Below, piece by piece: positions 9,529 to 20,033 of a stretch of 44,124 nt of DNA. The first letter of the stretch is position 1, and each line of letters begins with the position of its first letter. The position numbers and the translations under genes are program-made. The notes beneath the pieces were generated by a model that saw only the letters and a program-made list of their open reading frames with translations, made no database searches and was not told the DNA's origin. Source of the stretch: Citrobacter sp. Awk 4 (GTDB lineage: Bacteria; Pseudomonadota; Gammaproteobacteria; Enterobacterales; Enterobacteriaceae); NCBI RefSeq assembly GCF_028069725.1, contig NZ_JANEWG010000037.1, positions 1 to 44,124 on the forward strand, written 5' to 3'.

Positions 9529-9549
9529 TGCCGACACTAATGCCGACAC
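9529..9549. repeat. Direct repeat in hyf control region
   Basis: TGCCGACAC occurs twice, 12 bp apart (9529 and 9541), about 100 bp before the sigma-54 promoter. This is where enhancer sites for FhlA/HyfR-type activators are expected; which protein binds is inference. Confidence 0.5.
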
Positions 9550-9639
9550 ACGAAATAGCGGACGGTATTGACCATCACTTTTGTTCTGCATTGGCGATGA
9601 AAACCACATAACCAATTGATTTTAAGATAATTTAAAAGA

Positions 9640-9656
9640 TGGCATCCTTTGTGCAT
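9640..9656 (+). promoter_or_regulatory. Sigma-54 promoter of hyf operon
   Basis: TGGCATCCTTTGTGCAT has the GG (9641-9642) and GC (9653-9654) dinucleotides exactly 12 bp apart, as required at -24/-12. Transcription would start near 9665, about 29 bp before hyfA. It fits control by HyfR and FhlA, both sigma-54 activators. Confidence 0.85.
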
Positions 9657-9693
9657 AAGAGGCGTAACGTTTTGTTTTGTCTCAAGGAGCCAC

Positions 9694-10311
9694 ATGAACC
9701 GCTTTGTGATAGCCGATCCTCAGTGGTGTATTGGATGCAATACCTGTCTTGCTGCGTGTTCGGACGTACATAAAAAGCAAGGCTTGCAGCAACATCCACG
9801 ACTTGCTCTGGTGCGAACCCCCACACAAACCGCGCCAGTGCTTTGTCGTCACTGCGAAGACGCCCCCTGCAAGCAGGTGTGTCCCGTTAATGCGATCACG
9901 CGCCATGATGACGCCATTCAGCTCAATGAAAGCCTTTGCATTGGCTGTAAACTTTGCGGCCTTGTCTGCCCGTTTGGCGCCATTGTCCCTTCCGGCAGTC
10001 GTCCTGTTGACGTTCCCACTCAGTTTGCCCATCAGGCACAAGGACAACTCAATGACGTGCCAGAAAGCGCTCCGGCGCTCAGCCCCTTCTTACGCTGGGA
10101 TGCGGGGGTACAAGCCATCGCCGTTAAGTGCGACCTCTGCTATTTCCTCCCCGAAGGTCCGGCGTGCGTCTCCACCTGCGTCACGCAGGCGTTGCACCTG
10201 GTCACCGATGATGTCCTGCACCAGCAAACCAGACTAAAACAGCAACTGGCTGTCGACGCGATGCAGGACCTCGCGCTGGATCCTCTTTCATTGGCTCAGG
10301 AGCAACGTTAA
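9694..10311 (+). CDS. hyfA: Hydrogenase-4 ferredoxin subunit HyfA
   Basis: HyfA is a 205-residue polyferredoxin that carries electrons from the formate-oxidising side to the hydrogenase. Four cysteine groups are visible: CIGCNTCLAAC, CRHCEDAPCKQVCP, CIGCKLCGLVCP and CDLC...CVSTC, enough for four [4Fe-4S] clusters. The ATG at 9694 follows AAGGAG; an in-frame ATG at 9649 lies within the sigma-54 promoter and is rejected. It is the first gene of hyfA-J, and its stop overlaps hyfB (TAATG). Confidence 0.96.
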   Translation: MNRFVIADPQWCIGCNTCLAACSDVHKKQGLQQHPRLALVRTPTQTAPVLCRHCEDAPCKQVCPVNAITRHDDAIQLNESLCIGCKLCGLVCPFGAIVPSGSRPVDVPTQFAHQAQGQLNDVPESAPALSPFLRWDAGVQAIAVKCDLCYFLPEGPACVSTCVTQALHLVTDDVLHQQTRLKQQLAVDAMQDLALDPLSLAQEQR

Positions 10312-12332
10312 TGGATGCCCTGCAATTATTGATGTGGTCGCTGGCGCTCTATGTCGCTGGTGGCGTGATGTCATTGCTATCCTCAGGACGCGATCGGGCA
10401 GCGATTAATATCGCCGGTTTATCGGGCGTTTTAGGGGGACTTACCGGTATCAGCAGTGCGATAGCGCAGCTAAAAACCGGCGCGACGCTCACCTGGGCGA
10501 TTCAGACCCCCTTCTCATTTGCTGCGCTGTCGGTTCGAATGGACAGTCTGTCCGCCTTTATGGTGCTGGTGATTTCACTGCTGGTCACCGTCTGTGCGCT
10601 CTACTCTTTGGCCTACATGCGCGAATACGTCGGTAAGGGCGCAGCCGCGATGGGGTTCTTTATGAACCTCTTTATCGCCTCGATGGTCGGTTTACTGGTG
10701 ATGGACAACGCCTTCTGGTTTATTGTGCTGTTCGAAATCATGTCGCTGGCCTCATGGTTCCTGGTGATTGCCGAACAGGATGAAGAGTCCGTCAGCGCGG
10801 GCATGCTCTATTTCTTCATTGCCCACGCCGGTTCAATTCTGATAATGATCGCCTTCTTCCTGATGTGGCGACAAAGCGGCAGCCTCGACTTCGCCAGCTT
10901 CCGGGAATTGTCACTCTCGCCCGGTCTGGCTTCTGCCGTCTTCCTGCTGGCATTTTTTGGCTTTGGCGCAAAAGCCGGGATGCTACCACTGCACAGTTGG
11001 TTACCCCGCGCTCACCCTGCCGCACCGTCACATGCTTCCGCGCTGATGTCAGGTGTGATGGTGAAGATCGGTATTTTCGGCATTCTCAAAGTCGGTATCG
11101 ATCTCCTCGCGCATAGCGGCATTCCGCTGTGGTGGGGCATCGTCGTGCTGGCGTTTGGCGCCGTGTCTGCCGTGCTCGGCGTACTTTATGCCCTGGCGGA
11201 GCATGACATTAAGCGCCTGCTGGCCTGGCACACGGTTGAGAACATCGGCATTATTTTGCTCGGGGTCGGGGTCGGTATGATTGGCCTGTCGATACACCAG
11301 CCCATCCTGGCGGCGGTCGGTCTGCTGGGCGCCCTCTTTCACCTGCTCAATCACGCCTTGTTCAAAGGGCTGCTGTTTCTTGGCGCCGGGGCCATCATCT
11401 GGCGTTTACACACCCGCGATATGGAAAAAATGGGTGCGCTGGCAAAACGGATGCCCTGGACTGCAGGCGCGTTTCTGATTGGCTGTCTGGCCATTTCGGC
11501 GATGCCGCCGCTGAATGGGTTTATCAGCGAGTGGTACACCTATCAGTCTTTATTCGCCATGACCCGGTTTGACGATGTGGCATTACGCCTGGCGGGTCCC
11601 ATCGCCATCGTGATGCTCGCCATTACAGGTGCGTTGGCCGCTATGTGTTTCGTTAAAGTCTACGGAATCAGTTTCTGCGGCGCGCCGCGCAGCGAAAAAG
11701 CAGAGCAGGCGCAGGAAGCGCCCTGGCAGATGGTGGCGGCAATGGCTGTACTCGCCGCGCTGTGTGTCTTTACCGGCGTCGGCGCAAGCAGGGTCGCACC
11801 GCAAATCATGCAGATTGTGCTCTCGTTTACGGCAGCCAGCACCGCGCCTGTCGCAGAGGGACTTTCGCTGATCCCAGGAGAAATGCATGAAACCTTGATG
11901 ACCCCATCAACCGTTTTCCTGTTGCTGCTCGCCTTGCCTCTCCTACCGGGTCTGTACTGGTGGATCTATCGCTCCAGACGCGGCACGTTTCGCCGCGCCG
12001 GGGATGCCTGGGCCTGCGGCTACGGCTGGGAAAGTGCGATGGCGCCTTCTGCGGGCAGCTTCACTCAGCCGTTGCGGGTGATGTTCTCCACACTCTATCG
12101 GTTACGCAAACAGCTCGATCCGTCACCACCGCTCGCCAGTGGCTTACTCCACGCCACGGCCGCTGCGCGGAACACGGAACCGTTCTGGGATGAGTACATC
12201 ATCGCTCCCATCGTTCGTATGACACAGCGCCTGGCGCAAAAAATACAGTATCTGCAAAGCGGCGATTTCCGCCTGTATTGCCTGTATGTCGTGGCGGCGC
12301 TGGTTATTTTGTTACTGATTATCGCCGTCTGA
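10311..12332 (+). CDS. hyfB: Hydrogenase-4 membrane subunit HyfB
   Basis: HyfB is a 673-residue polytopic inner-membrane protein of the NuoL/M/N and Mrp-antiporter family, close in length to E. coli HyfB. The core has about fourteen hydrophobic segments with the family channel motif HSWLPRAHPAAPSHASALMSG and the helix-break HTVENIG. A C-terminal amphipathic region leads to a last membrane helix (VVAALVILLLIIAV). It is expected to anchor the peripheral arm and may translocate protons or sodium ions, which is unproven for hydrogenase-4. It overlaps hyfA by one base and ends 10 bp before hyfC. Confidence 0.96.
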   Translation: MDALQLLMWSLALYVAGGVMSLLSSGRDRAAINIAGLSGVLGGLTGISSAIAQLKTGATLTWAIQTPFSFAALSVRMDSLSAFMVLVISLLVTVCALYSLAYMREYVGKGAAAMGFFMNLFIASMVGLLVMDNAFWFIVLFEIMSLASWFLVIAEQDEESVSAGMLYFFIAHAGSILIMIAFFLMWRQSGSLDFASFRELSLSPGLASAVFLLAFFGFGAKAGMLPLHSWLPRAHPAAPSHASALMSGVMVKIGIFGILKVGIDLLAHSGIPLWWGIVVLAFGAVSAVLGVLYALAEHDIKRLLAWHTVENIGIILLGVGVGMIGLSIHQPILAAVGLLGALFHLLNHALFKGLLFLGAGAIIWRLHTRDMEKMGALAKRMPWTAGAFLIGCLAISAMPPLNGFISEWYTYQSLFAMTRFDDVALRLAGPIAIVMLAITGALAAMCFVKVYGISFCGAPRSEKAEQAQEAPWQMVAAMAVLAALCVFTGVGASRVAPQIMQIVLSFTAASTAPVAEGLSLIPGEMHETLMTPSTVFLLLLALPLLPGLYWWIYRSRRGTFRRAGDAWACGYGWESAMAPSAGSFTQPLRVMFSTLYRLRKQLDPSPPLASGLLHATAAARNTEPFWDEYIIAPIVRMTQRLAQKIQYLQSGDFRLYCLYVVAALVILLLIIAV

Positions 12333-12342
12333 GGAAACGACC

Positions 12343-13290
12343 ATGACACCCACACTCTTCGACGGATATCTGGCAGGTTTTGCGTTGTTGCAGGCCATCA
12401 TTTTATTGGCACTGACGCCGTTGTTCACCGGGATCTCCCGGCAGATCCGCGCCCGTATGCACTCACGTACCGGACCGGGGATCTGGCAGGACTACCGCGA
12501 CATCAACAAACTGTTAAAGCGTCAGGAAGTCGCGCCCTCCTCATCAGGCCTGATGTTCCGCGTCATGCCTTGGGTATTGCTCAGCAGCATGTTGGCAGTG
12601 GCAATGGCATTGCCACTCTTCATCCGTACATCCCCCCTCGCGGGCGGCGGCGATTTGATCACCCTGATCTATCTCTTTGCCTTATTCCGCTTCTTTTTTG
12701 CCCTTTCCGGGTTGGATACCGGAAGTCCGTTCTCAGGGATCGGGGCCAGCCGGGAAATGACGATGGGTATCCTGGTGGAACCCATTTTGATCCTCTCTCT
12801 GCTCGTCATCGCGTTGATGGCCGGTTCCACGCATATTGCCGTCATTAGCAACGTGCTGGCCGCCGGTTGGGCATCGCCGGTCGCCACGCTGCTGGCGTTG
12901 CTCGCCTGCGGTTTCGCCTGCTTCATTGAAATGGGAAAAATTCCTTTTGATGTTGCAGAAGCCGAGCAGGAACTTCAGGAAGGGCCGTTGACGGAGTATT
13001 CCGGTGCCGGACTGGCGCTGGTGAAGTGGGGACTTGGGCTGAAACAGGTGGTGATGGCCGCGTTGTTCATCTCGCTGTTCCTGCCGTTTGGTAACGCAAC
13101 AACCCTGACTTTCAGCAGCTTACTGATCTCGCTGGTCGTGACGTTGGGCAAAGTTCTGCTGCTCTTCGTGCTGGCGTCTTTCTTCGAAAATACTCTGGCG
13201 CGCGGCAGATTCCTGCTGACGCACCACGTTACCTGGCTCGGTTTTAGTCTCGCCGCGCTGTCGTACGTTTTCTGGTTAACCGGTCTGTAA
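12343..13290 (+). CDS. hyfC: Hydrogenase-4 membrane subunit HyfC
   Basis: The protein has 315 residues and belongs to the NuoH/HycD family, which joins the peripheral hydrogenase arm to the membrane domain. About eight hydrophobic helices are visible. The conserved cytoplasmic loops KLLKRQEVAPS and EMGKIPFDVAEAEQELQEGPLTEYSG, the NuoH-type signature next to the quinone-site region, are intact. It follows hyfB by 10 bp, with GAGGAAA as ribosome-binding site. Confidence 0.96.
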   Translation: MTPTLFDGYLAGFALLQAIILLALTPLFTGISRQIRARMHSRTGPGIWQDYRDINKLLKRQEVAPSSSGLMFRVMPWVLLSSMLAVAMALPLFIRTSPLAGGGDLITLIYLFALFRFFFALSGLDTGSPFSGIGASREMTMGILVEPILILSLLVIALMAGSTHIAVISNVLAAGWASPVATLLALLACGFACFIEMGKIPFDVAEAEQELQEGPLTEYSGAGLALVKWGLGLKQVVMAALFISLFLPFGNATTLTFSSLLISLVVTLGKVLLLFVLASFFENTLARGRFLLTHHVTWLGFSLAALSYVFWLTGL

Positions 13291-13306
13291 GGAGCATCGA
13301 CATACC

Positions 13307-14746
13307 ATGGAATCTCTTGCTCTAACGACGCTGCTGCTACCGTTTATCGGCGCGCTGGTCGTTTCGCTTGCCCCACAGCGCCAGGCCGCCACATTGGGGA
13401 CGCTCTTTGCCGGACTGGCGACGCTCAGTATGCTGGCGCTGGAAGTTATGTTTTACCAGACCGGGAAAGCGACCGTTGTTCTTCCGCTGGCGAGCGTCAA
13501 TGACATCGCGCTGTTTGGACTGGTGATAGATCGCGTCAGTACGTTAATCCTGTTTGTGGTTGTTTTTCTCGGCCTGCTGGTTTCACTTTTTTCCAACGGC
13601 TATTTGACCGAAAAAAACCGCGAACACCCGCACAACGGTAGCAACCGCTATTACGCCTTTCTGCTGATTTTTATCGGCGCCATGTCCGGACTGGTTCTCT
13701 CTTCCACCATTCTGGGGCAACTGCTGTTTTTTGAAATCACCGGCGGCTGTTCTTGGGCGCTGATCAGCTACTACCAGACAGCAAAATCACAGCGTTCTGC
13801 ATTAAAAGCGCTGTTGATTACTCACATTGCCTCACTGGGGTTGTACCTCGCCGCCGCCACGCTGTTTCTGCAGACCGGCACCTTTGCGCTCAGCGCACTG
13901 AGTGAAGTGCAAGGTGACGCCCGCTATCTGGTCTACGGCGGCATTCTGTTCGCCGCATGGGGGAAGTCGGCACAATTGCCGCTCCAGGCCTGGTTGCCGG
14001 ATGCGATGGAAGCGCCAACGCCAGTCAGTGCCTATTTGCATGCGGCATCGATGGTCAAAGTGGGGGTCTACATTTTTGCCCGCGCGATCCTCGACGGCGG
14101 CCAGATCCCTCCTGCCATTGGCTGGACGGGGGTGGTGATGGCGCTGGTAACGCTTATCTACGGTTTCATGATGTATCTGCCGCAACACGATATGAAGCGC
14201 CTGCTGGCCTGGTCGACCATTACTCAACTGGCCTATATCTTTCTCGCGCTGTCGCTTGCCACCTTCGGTTCTCATCTCGCTTTCGAGGGCGGTATTGCTT
14301 ACATCGTCAACCACGCGTTTGCCAAAAGCTTGTTCTTCCTGGTTGCGGGTTCTCTGAGTTATAGCTGCGGAACACGTCTGCTGCCGCGCCTGCGCGGGAT
14401 ATTACGCACATTACCGCTGGTGGGAATTGGCTTCTGCGTGGCAGCGCTGGCCATCACCGGCGTACCGCCATTTAACGGATTCTTCAGCAAGTACCCGCTT
14501 TTCGCCGCCGGTTTCATGCTCTCCAGTCAGTACTGGCTGCTGATACCGATCCTGGTTCTGGTGCTGATTGAGTCGGTCGCCAGTTTCGGTTGGTTTATTT
14601 ATTGGTTTGGTCGCGTCGTGCCGGGCAAACCGAGTGACGACGTTGCGCAGGCCGTGCCGCTGCCGTTCTCAATGCGTCTGGTTTTGATGGTACTGATTGT
14701 GATGTCGCTTGTGTCCAGCGTCATCGCCGCAACCTGGCTTCAGTAA
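13307..14746 (+). CDS. hyfD: Hydrogenase-4 membrane subunit HyfD
   Basis: The protein has 479 residues and is an antiporter-like subunit (NuoL/M/N type) with about thirteen or fourteen membrane helices. HyfD is one of the subunits present in hydrogenase-4 and absent from hydrogenase-3, and is thought to add ion-pumping capacity. The channel motif LQAWLPDAMEAPTPVSAYLHAASMVK and the helix break MKRLLAWSTITQL are present. AAGGAG lies at slightly long spacing before the ATG. It is flanked by hyfC (16 bp) and hyfE (11 bp). Confidence 0.95.
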   Translation: MESLALTTLLLPFIGALVVSLAPQRQAATLGTLFAGLATLSMLALEVMFYQTGKATVVLPLASVNDIALFGLVIDRVSTLILFVVVFLGLLVSLFSNGYLTEKNREHPHNGSNRYYAFLLIFIGAMSGLVLSSTILGQLLFFEITGGCSWALISYYQTAKSQRSALKALLITHIASLGLYLAAATLFLQTGTFALSALSEVQGDARYLVYGGILFAAWGKSAQLPLQAWLPDAMEAPTPVSAYLHAASMVKVGVYIFARAILDGGQIPPAIGWTGVVMALVTLIYGFMMYLPQHDMKRLLAWSTITQLAYIFLALSLATFGSHLAFEGGIAYIVNHAFAKSLFFLVAGSLSYSCGTRLLPRLRGILRTLPLVGIGFCVAALAITGVPPFNGFFSKYPLFAAGFMLSSQYWLLIPILVLVLIESVASFGWFIYWFGRVVPGKPSDDVAQAVPLPFSMRLVLMVLIVMSLVSSVIAATWLQ

Positions 14747-14757
14747 GGAGGTGAAGG

Positions 14758-15408
14758 ATGACGGGAACAATGCTCGTAAATAATCTGGCGGGACTGATGA
14801 TGCTGACGTCACTTCTGGTGATCTGCGTCAAAGGCTATCGCCTCTCATGTATTTTTTATGCCGTCCAGTCGCTGGTTCTGGTGTCCATCTTCGTGACGCT
14901 CTCGCGGGTGTTTGCGGCAGAACAATTGATGATGTGGTCGGTCAGCGCCTTCGTCACCAAAGTGGTGATGGTGCCTATTATCATGAGTTTTGCCGTACGC
15001 AAAATCGCCCCGGTCAGCACAGAGAAGAACTTGTTCGGTCCGGCAACCATGGCGTTACTGGCCGCACTCATTGTGCTGCTCTGCGCTTTCGTCGTACAGC
15101 CGGTGAAACTGCCGATGGCGGCGGACCTGAAGCCTGCGCTGGCAGTGGCGCTGGGGCATTTCCTCCTCGGACTGCTGTGCATTATCAGCCAACGCAATAT
15201 CTTGCGGCAGATTTTCGGCTACTGCCTGATGGAGAACGGCTCCCATCTGGTGCTGGCGCTGATCGCCTGGCGTGCGCCGGAGCTGGTCGAAATAGGCATT
15301 GCTACCGATGCCATTTTCGCCGTTATCGTGATGGTACTGCTGGCCAGAAAGATTTGGCGAACCCACGGCACGCTGGACGTGAACAACCTGACTGCGTTGA
15401 AGGGATAA
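14758..15408 (+). CDS. hyfE: Hydrogenase-4 membrane subunit HyfE
   Basis: The protein has 216 residues with about seven hydrophobic helices. HyfE combines a NuoK/MrpC-like part with extra helices and occurs in hydrogenase-4 but not hydrogenase-3. It lies among the antiporter-like subunits HyfD and HyfF, with which it should form the membrane arm. A strong AAGGAGG ribosome-binding site precedes the start. hyfF begins 4 bp after its stop. Confidence 0.94.
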   Translation: MTGTMLVNNLAGLMMLTSLLVICVKGYRLSCIFYAVQSLVLVSIFVTLSRVFAAEQLMMWSVSAFVTKVVMVPIIMSFAVRKIAPVSTEKNLFGPATMALLAALIVLLCAFVVQPVKLPMAADLKPALAVALGHFLLGLLCIISQRNILRQIFGYCLMENGSHLVLALIAWRAPELVEIGIATDAIFAVIVMVLLARKIWRTHGTLDVNNLTALKG

Positions 15409-15412
15409 TGAA

Positions 15413-17005
15413 ATGAGTCATTCTGTCATGTTCACCTTACTGTTGCTGACGCCACTGGTTATCTCATTGCTCTGTTTTGCCTGTCGCATGACGGGCGGGT
15501 CAGCACGCAACGCGGTCACCCTGATCCATACCGTGGGGATCGCATTGCTGCTGATTCTGACGCTATGGACGGTAAAAGAAGCGCTGAGCGAAGGTGAAAT
15601 TTTCGCCGGGCATCGCTGGCTGCATATTGATAGCCTGAGCGGACTGTTTTTAGCCATTCTGGGCATCATTGGTTTTCTCACGGGCCTCTATTCAATTGGT
15701 TATATGAATCATGAGGTGAAACACGGAGAAATCACCGAACTCACGCTCTGCAACTATTACGGTTTCTTCCATTTATTTTTGTTCACGATGCTGCTGGTAG
15801 TGACCAGTAATAACCTGATCGTGATGTGGGCGGCGATTGAAGCCACCACCCTCAGCTCCGCATTTTTAGTGGGTATTTACGGCCAGCGATCCTCACTGGA
15901 AGCGGCCTGGAAGTACATCATCATCTGTACCGTAGGCGTCGCTTTCGGTCTGTTTGGCACCGTTTTGGTATACGCCAACGCCGCGAGCATCATGTCCGAT
16001 CCTAATCTGGCGATTTTCTGGACCGAGGTGTTGAAGCAGGCGACGTTGCTTGACCCGACGCTGATGCTGCTGGCGTTTGTGTTTGTCCTGATTGGTTTCG
16101 GTACCAAAACCGGTCTGTTCCCGATGCACGCCTGGCTGCCGGATGCGCACAGTGAGGCGCCAAGTCCGGTGAGCGCCCTGCTTTCTGCGGTACTGCTTAA
16201 CTGTGCGCTGCTGGTGTTGATCCGTTATTACATCATTATCTGCAACGCCATCGGCAGTGATTTCCCCAATACGCTGCTGTTGATCTTCGGTCTGTTGTCC
16301 GTCGGGGTTGCCGCCTTCTTTATTCTCGTGCAGCAGGATATGAAACGTCTGCTGGCCTATTCCAGCGTGGAAAACATGGGACTGGTCGCCGTCGCGCTGG
16401 GTATCGGCGGGCCGCTGGGTATTCTGGCGGCGTTGCTGCATACGTTAAACCACAGTCTGGCGAAAACGCTGCTGTTCTGCGGTTCCGGCAACGTACTGCT
16501 GAAATACGGCACGCGCAATATTGATGTGGTCTGCGGGATGCTAAAAATCATGCCGTTTACCGCCGTCCTGTTTGCGGGTGGCGCATTGGCGCTCGCGGGC
16601 ATGCCTCCGTTCAATATCTTCCTCAGTGAATTTATGATCGTCACGGCGGGTCTTGCCCGCGATCATATCGTGCTCACCATTGTGCTCTTGCTGCTGCTGA
16701 CGGTGGTGCTGGCGGGTCTGATCCGCATGGTTGCCCGGGTTCTGTTTGCTCGCCCGCCAGAGGCGGTGAGTCGCGGTGAACTGGGGTGGCTGACGACGCT
16801 ACCCATGGTGGTTCTGCTGGTCATGATGCTGGTTATGGGTACTCACATACCGCAACCGGTAAGCCGAATTCTGGAAAATGCCTCCGCGATCGTGCTTTCA
16901 GGCTCCTCTGAACGCCCTGGTCAGCTAAACGGCTGGCGTGATTTTGTTAACCCCACTACTGCATCGGTACCGGAGAGTAAAAGTGAATTATTCAGACAGC
17001 GTTAA
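15413..17005 (+). CDS. hyfF: Hydrogenase-4 membrane subunit HyfF
   Basis: The protein has 530 residues and is the third antiporter-like subunit of the complex (NuoL/M/N family), with about fourteen helices. The channel motif is [23 protein letters not shown], and the break helix [14 protein letters not shown] is present. The hydrophilic C-terminal tail of about 45 residues ends in a segment whose DNA overlaps the start of hyfG by 23 bp. With HyfB and HyfD it makes three potential ion channels. Confidence 0.95.
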   Translation: MSHSVMFTLLLLTPLVISLLCFACRMTGGSARNAVTLIHTVGIALLLILTLWTVKEALSEGEIFAGHRWLHIDSLSGLFLAILGIIGFLTGLYSIGYMNHEVKHGEITELTLCNYYGFFHLFLFTMLLVVTSNNLIVMWAAIEATTLSSAFLVGIYGQRSSLEAAWKYIIICTVGVAFGLFGTVLVYANAASIMSDPNLAIFWTEVLKQATLLDPTLMLLAFVFVLIGFGTKTGLFPMHAWLPDAHSEAPSPVSALLSAVLLNCALLVLIRYYIIICNAIGSDFPNTLLLIFGLLSVGVAAFFILVQQDMKRLLAYSSVENMGLVAVALGIGGPLGILAALLHTLNHSLAKTLLFCGSGNVLLKYGTRNIDVVCGMLKIMPFTAVLFAGGALALAGMPPFNIFLSEFMIVTAGLARDHIVLTIVLLLLLTVVLAGLIRMVARVLFARPPEAVSRGELGWLTTLPMVVLLVMMLVMGTHIPQPVSRILENASAIVLSGSSERPGQLNGWRDFVNPTTASVPESKSELFRQR

Positions 17006-18710
17006 TAACCAGTCAATCCGCGGCGAAGCCTGTCTGGCCGCAGTAAGAAATCAGTTTCCTGGCGCGGTGCTGGACGAAGAACGACAAACGCCGACGCAGG
17101 TGACGATTACGGTCAAAACGAATCTGCTGCCCGATATCGTCCATTATCTTTACTACCAGCATGAAGGTTGGTTACCGGTGCTGTTTGGTAACGACGAACG
17201 CAGCCTGAACGGACACTATGCGGTTTACTATGCGCTCTCTATTGAAGGCGCGGAAAAATGCTGGATCGTGGTGAAAGCGTTGGTCGATGCCAACAGCCGT
17301 GAGTTCCCTTCTGTGACGCCACGCGTCCCTGCTGCGGTCTGGGGCGAGCGAGAAATTCGCGATATGTATGGCCTGATTCCGGTCGGTTTGCCCGATCAGC
17401 GCCGACTGGTGCTGCCAGATGACTGGCCTGACGATATGCACCCGCTGCGTAAAGACGCCATGGATTATCGCCTGCGCCCAGAACCGACGACCGATAGCGA
17501 AACCTATCCGTTTATTAATGACGGTGGCGATGACGCGCGCGTGATCCCCATCGGTCCGCTGCATATTACTTCCGACGAACCTGGACATTTTCGCCTTTTT
17601 GTCGATGGTGAGCGGATCGTCGACGCCGATTACCGCTTGTTTTACGTGCATCGCGGCATGGAGAAACTGGCGGAAACGCGGATGGGCTACAACGAAGTGA
17701 CATTTTTGTCGGACAGGGTATGCGGCATTTGTGGATTCGCCCACAGCGTGGCTTACGCCACTTCCGTCGAAAATGCGCTTGGGATCCACGTCCCGCAGCG
17801 TGCGCATACCATCCGTTCGATATTGCTGGAAGTCGAACGCCTGCACAGCCATCTGCTTAATCTGGGTCTTTCCTGCCACTTTGTCGGCTTCGATACCGGC
17901 TTTATGCAGTTCTTCCGCGTACGTGAAAAATCGATGACGATGGCGGAACTGCTGACGGGTTCGCGTAAAACCTATGGTCTCAACCTGATCGGTGGCGTTC
18001 GCCGCGATATTCTCAAAGAGCAGCGTCTGCAAACGCTGAAGCTGGTTCGTGAGATGCGCGCCGAGGTCTCGGATCTCGTCGAAATGCTGCTCGCGACTCC
18101 TAATATGGAACAACGCACCCAGGGCGTCGGTATTCTCGACCGACAAATTGCCCGCGACTTTAGTCCCGTAGGACCGTTGATTCGCGGCAGCGGTTTTGCC
18201 CGCGACCTGCGTTTTGACCATCCTTATTCTGACTACGCCAACATCCCAAAAACGCTGTTCAGCTTCCCAGGGGGCGATGTTTTTTCCCGCGTCATGGTGC
18301 GCGTGAAAGAGACCTTCGACTCGCTGGCGATGATCGAATACGCCCTCGACATGATGCCAAATACGCCGCTGCTCACCGAAGGCTTCACCTATCGTCCGCA
18401 TGCTTTCGCGCTTGGTTTTGTGGAGGCGCCACGCGGCGAAGACGTGCACTGGAGCATGCTCGGAGACAACCAGAAGCTGTTCCGTTGGCGCTGCCGCGCC
18501 GCCACCTATGCAAACTGGCCGGTTTTGCGCTACATGCTGCGTGGCAATACCGTTTCCGATGCGCCGCTGATAATCGGCAGCCTCGATCCTTGTTATTCCT
18601 GCACTGACCGCGTGACGCTGATTGATGTGCGTAAGCGCAAGTCAAAAACCGTGCCGTATAAAGAGATCGAGCGCTACAGCATTGACCGCAGCCGTTCACC
18701 GCTGAAGTAA
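16983..18710 (+). CDS. hyfG: Hydrogenase-4 large (catalytic) subunit HyfG
   Basis: HyfG carries the [NiFe] active site of a group 4 hydrogenase. The protein has 575 residues: a NuoC-like domain (about 15-165) fused to a NuoD-like catalytic domain. Nickel ligands are C247 and C250 in RVCGICG and C537 and C540 in [10 protein letters not shown] 32-residue tail follows that Arg; by analogy with HycE it would be cleaved after nickel insertion. I chose the GTG at 16983 because GGAG lies 7 nt upstream; the frame stays open to 16938, but that adds unrelated residues. It overlaps hyfF, so translation is probably coupled. Confidence 0.95.
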   Translation: MNYSDSVNNQSIRGEACLAAVRNQFPGAVLDEERQTPTQVTITVKTNLLPDIVHYLYYQHEGWLPVLFGNDERSLNGHYAVYYALSIEGAEKCWIVVKALVDANSREFPSVTPRVPAAVWGEREIRDMYGLIPVGLPDQRRLVLPDDWPDDMHPLRKDAMDYRLRPEPTTDSETYPFINDGGDDARVIPIGPLHITSDEPGHFRLFVDGERIVDADYRLFYVHRGMEKLAETRMGYNEVTFLSDRVCGICGFAHSVAYATSVENALGIHVPQRAHTIRSILLEVERLHSHLLNLGLSCHFVGFDTGFMQFFRVREKSMTMAELLTGSRKTYGLNLIGGVRRDILKEQRLQTLKLVREMRAEVSDLVEMLLATPNMEQRTQGVGILDRQIARDFSPVGPLIRGSGFARDLRFDHPYSDYANIPKTLFSFPGGDVFSRVMVRVKETFDSLAMIEYALDMMPNTPLLTEGFTYRPHAFALGFVEAPRGEDVHWSMLGDNQKLFRWRCRAATYANWPVLRYMLRGNTVSDAPLIIGSLDPCYSCTDRVTLIDVRKRKSKTVPYKEIERYSIDRSRSPLK

Positions 18711-18720
18711 GGACAGAAAA

Positions 18721-19269
18721 ATGCTGAAATTACTCAAAACCATCATGCGGGCTGGAGAGCCCACGGTGAAATACCCTTTTGCTCCGCTGGAGGTCAGCCC
18801 TGGCTTTCGCGGAAAGCCGGAGCTGGACCCACGTCAGTGCATTGCGTGCGCAGCCTGTACGTCGGCGTGCCCGGCCAACGCACTGACCATGGAGACTTCC
18901 GCGCAGGATAACACCCGCACCTGGCAGCTCTATTTGGGGCGCTGTATTTATTGCGGTCGTTGCGAAGAGGTGTGTCCAACCCGGGCGATACGGTTGTCTG
19001 AAAACTTCGAGCTGGCGGTCACCTGTAAAGCGGACCTGTTCACCCGCGCAACGTTCCGCCTGCAACACTGCACTGAGTGTCAGCGACCGTTTGCGCCAGA
19101 AAAGTCGATCGACATGGCCGTCGCGCTACTGGCGCAACAGCAAAATGCGCCGCAAAACCTGGAATTACTGCGTCAGCAGGCAGGAATATGCCCGGAGTGT
19201 AAACAACGAGCCGCGCTGTTTCATGGCGGCTGCAAAAATATATCTTTTGCCATTAAGGAGAAGCAATGA
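18721..19269 (+). CDS. hyfH: Hydrogenase-4 ferredoxin subunit HyfH
   Basis: The protein has 182 residues and is NuoI/HycF-like, with two [4Fe-4S] motifs, [12 protein letters not shown] and [12 protein letters not shown], that wire the small subunit to the polyferredoxin. Two further pairs, CTEC and CPEC, near the C terminus may bind metal, a feature I recall in HycF/HyfH relatives. It starts 10 bp after hyfG and overlaps hyfI by four bases (ATGA). Confidence 0.95.
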   Translation: MLKLLKTIMRAGEPTVKYPFAPLEVSPGFRGKPELDPRQCIACAACTSACPANALTMETSAQDNTRTWQLYLGRCIYCGRCEEVCPTRAIRLSENFELAVTCKADLFTRATFRLQHCTECQRPFAPEKSIDMAVALLAQQQNAPQNLELLRQQAGICPECKQRAALFHGGCKNISFAIKEKQ

Positions 19270-20033
19270 CTTCGTTGACGGCAACGCATCGCCACCACGT
19301 CAGTCAGCCCATTACGCTGGACGACCAGGCGCAACAAATGAAGCAGCTCCTCCTGAAGGATATTCGCCGCTCAGCGTATGTTTATCGCGTTGACTGTGGC
19401 GGATGCAATGGCTGCGAAATCGAGATCTTCTCTGCGATCACCCCGCTGTTCGACGCTGAACGATTTGGTATTAAGGTGGTGGCATCTCCCCGACATGCCG
19501 ATATTTTGTTATTTACCGGCGCCGTGACCCGTGCAATGCGCATGCCTGCGCTGCGCGCATATCATTCAGCGCCAGACCATAAGATCTGTGTCTCCTATGG
19601 TGCCTGCGGCGTCGGTGGCGGGATTTTCCACGATCTGTACTGCGTGTGGGGGGGCAGTGACACGATTGTGCCTATCGACGTGTGGATACCGGGTTGTCCG
19701 CCCACGCCAGCCGCTACGATCCACGGTTTTGCTGTGGCGCTGGGATTACTGCAACAGAAAATTCATGGAGTGGATTATGTCGATGCCGCAGCCGAACCCT
19801 CTCAACCGCTGTGGCCGCAGATTCCGCCCACCCAGCGTATCGCCCTGGAAAGGGAGGCGCGACGCCTGGCAGGTTATCGTCAGGGAAGGGAGATCTGCGA
19901 TCAGCTCTTACGGGCGCTAACTCAGGATCCTTCCGGTCAACAAGTGGCGACGTGGTTACAAGAAGCGGACGATCCGCGCCTGAATGACATCGTTCACCAG
20001 TTATTACAGACGCTCAGGGGGCAACATGGCTGA
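19266..20033 (+). CDS. hyfI: Hydrogenase-4 small subunit HyfI
   Basis: The protein has 255 residues, of the NuoB/HycG family, and holds the proximal [4Fe-4S] cluster next to the nickel site. Ligands are visible in [21 protein letters not shown] and [10 protein letters not shown]-terminal extension rich in charged residues exceeds NuoB. No twin-arginine signal peptide is present, so the enzyme faces the cytoplasm, as expected for group 4 hydrogenases. It overlaps hyfH by 4 bp and hyfJ by 8 bp. Confidence 0.95.
   Translation: MTSLTATHRHHVSQPITLDDQAQQMKQLLLKDIRRSAYVYRVDCGGCNGCEIEIFSAITPLFDAERFGIKVVASPRHADILLFTGAVTRAMRMPALRAYHSAPDHKICVSYGACGVGGGIFHDLYCVWGGSDTIVPIDVWIPGCPPTPAATIHGFAVALGLLQQKIHGVDYVDAAAEPSQPLWPQIPPTQRIALEREARRLAGYRQGREICDQLLRALTQDPSGQQVATWLQEADDPRLNDIVHQLLQTLRGQHG

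Noticed and set aside
16938-16982. N-terminal extension of hyfG
   Set aside because: The added residues lie inside hyfF and have no counterpart in the family; GTG at 16983 has a well-placed GGAG.
17172-18449. Long minus-strand open frame (425 codons) opposite hyfG
   Set aside because: It mirrors the codons of hyfG, has no ribosome-binding site and no recognisable domain; hyfG is certain from its nickel-binding motifs.
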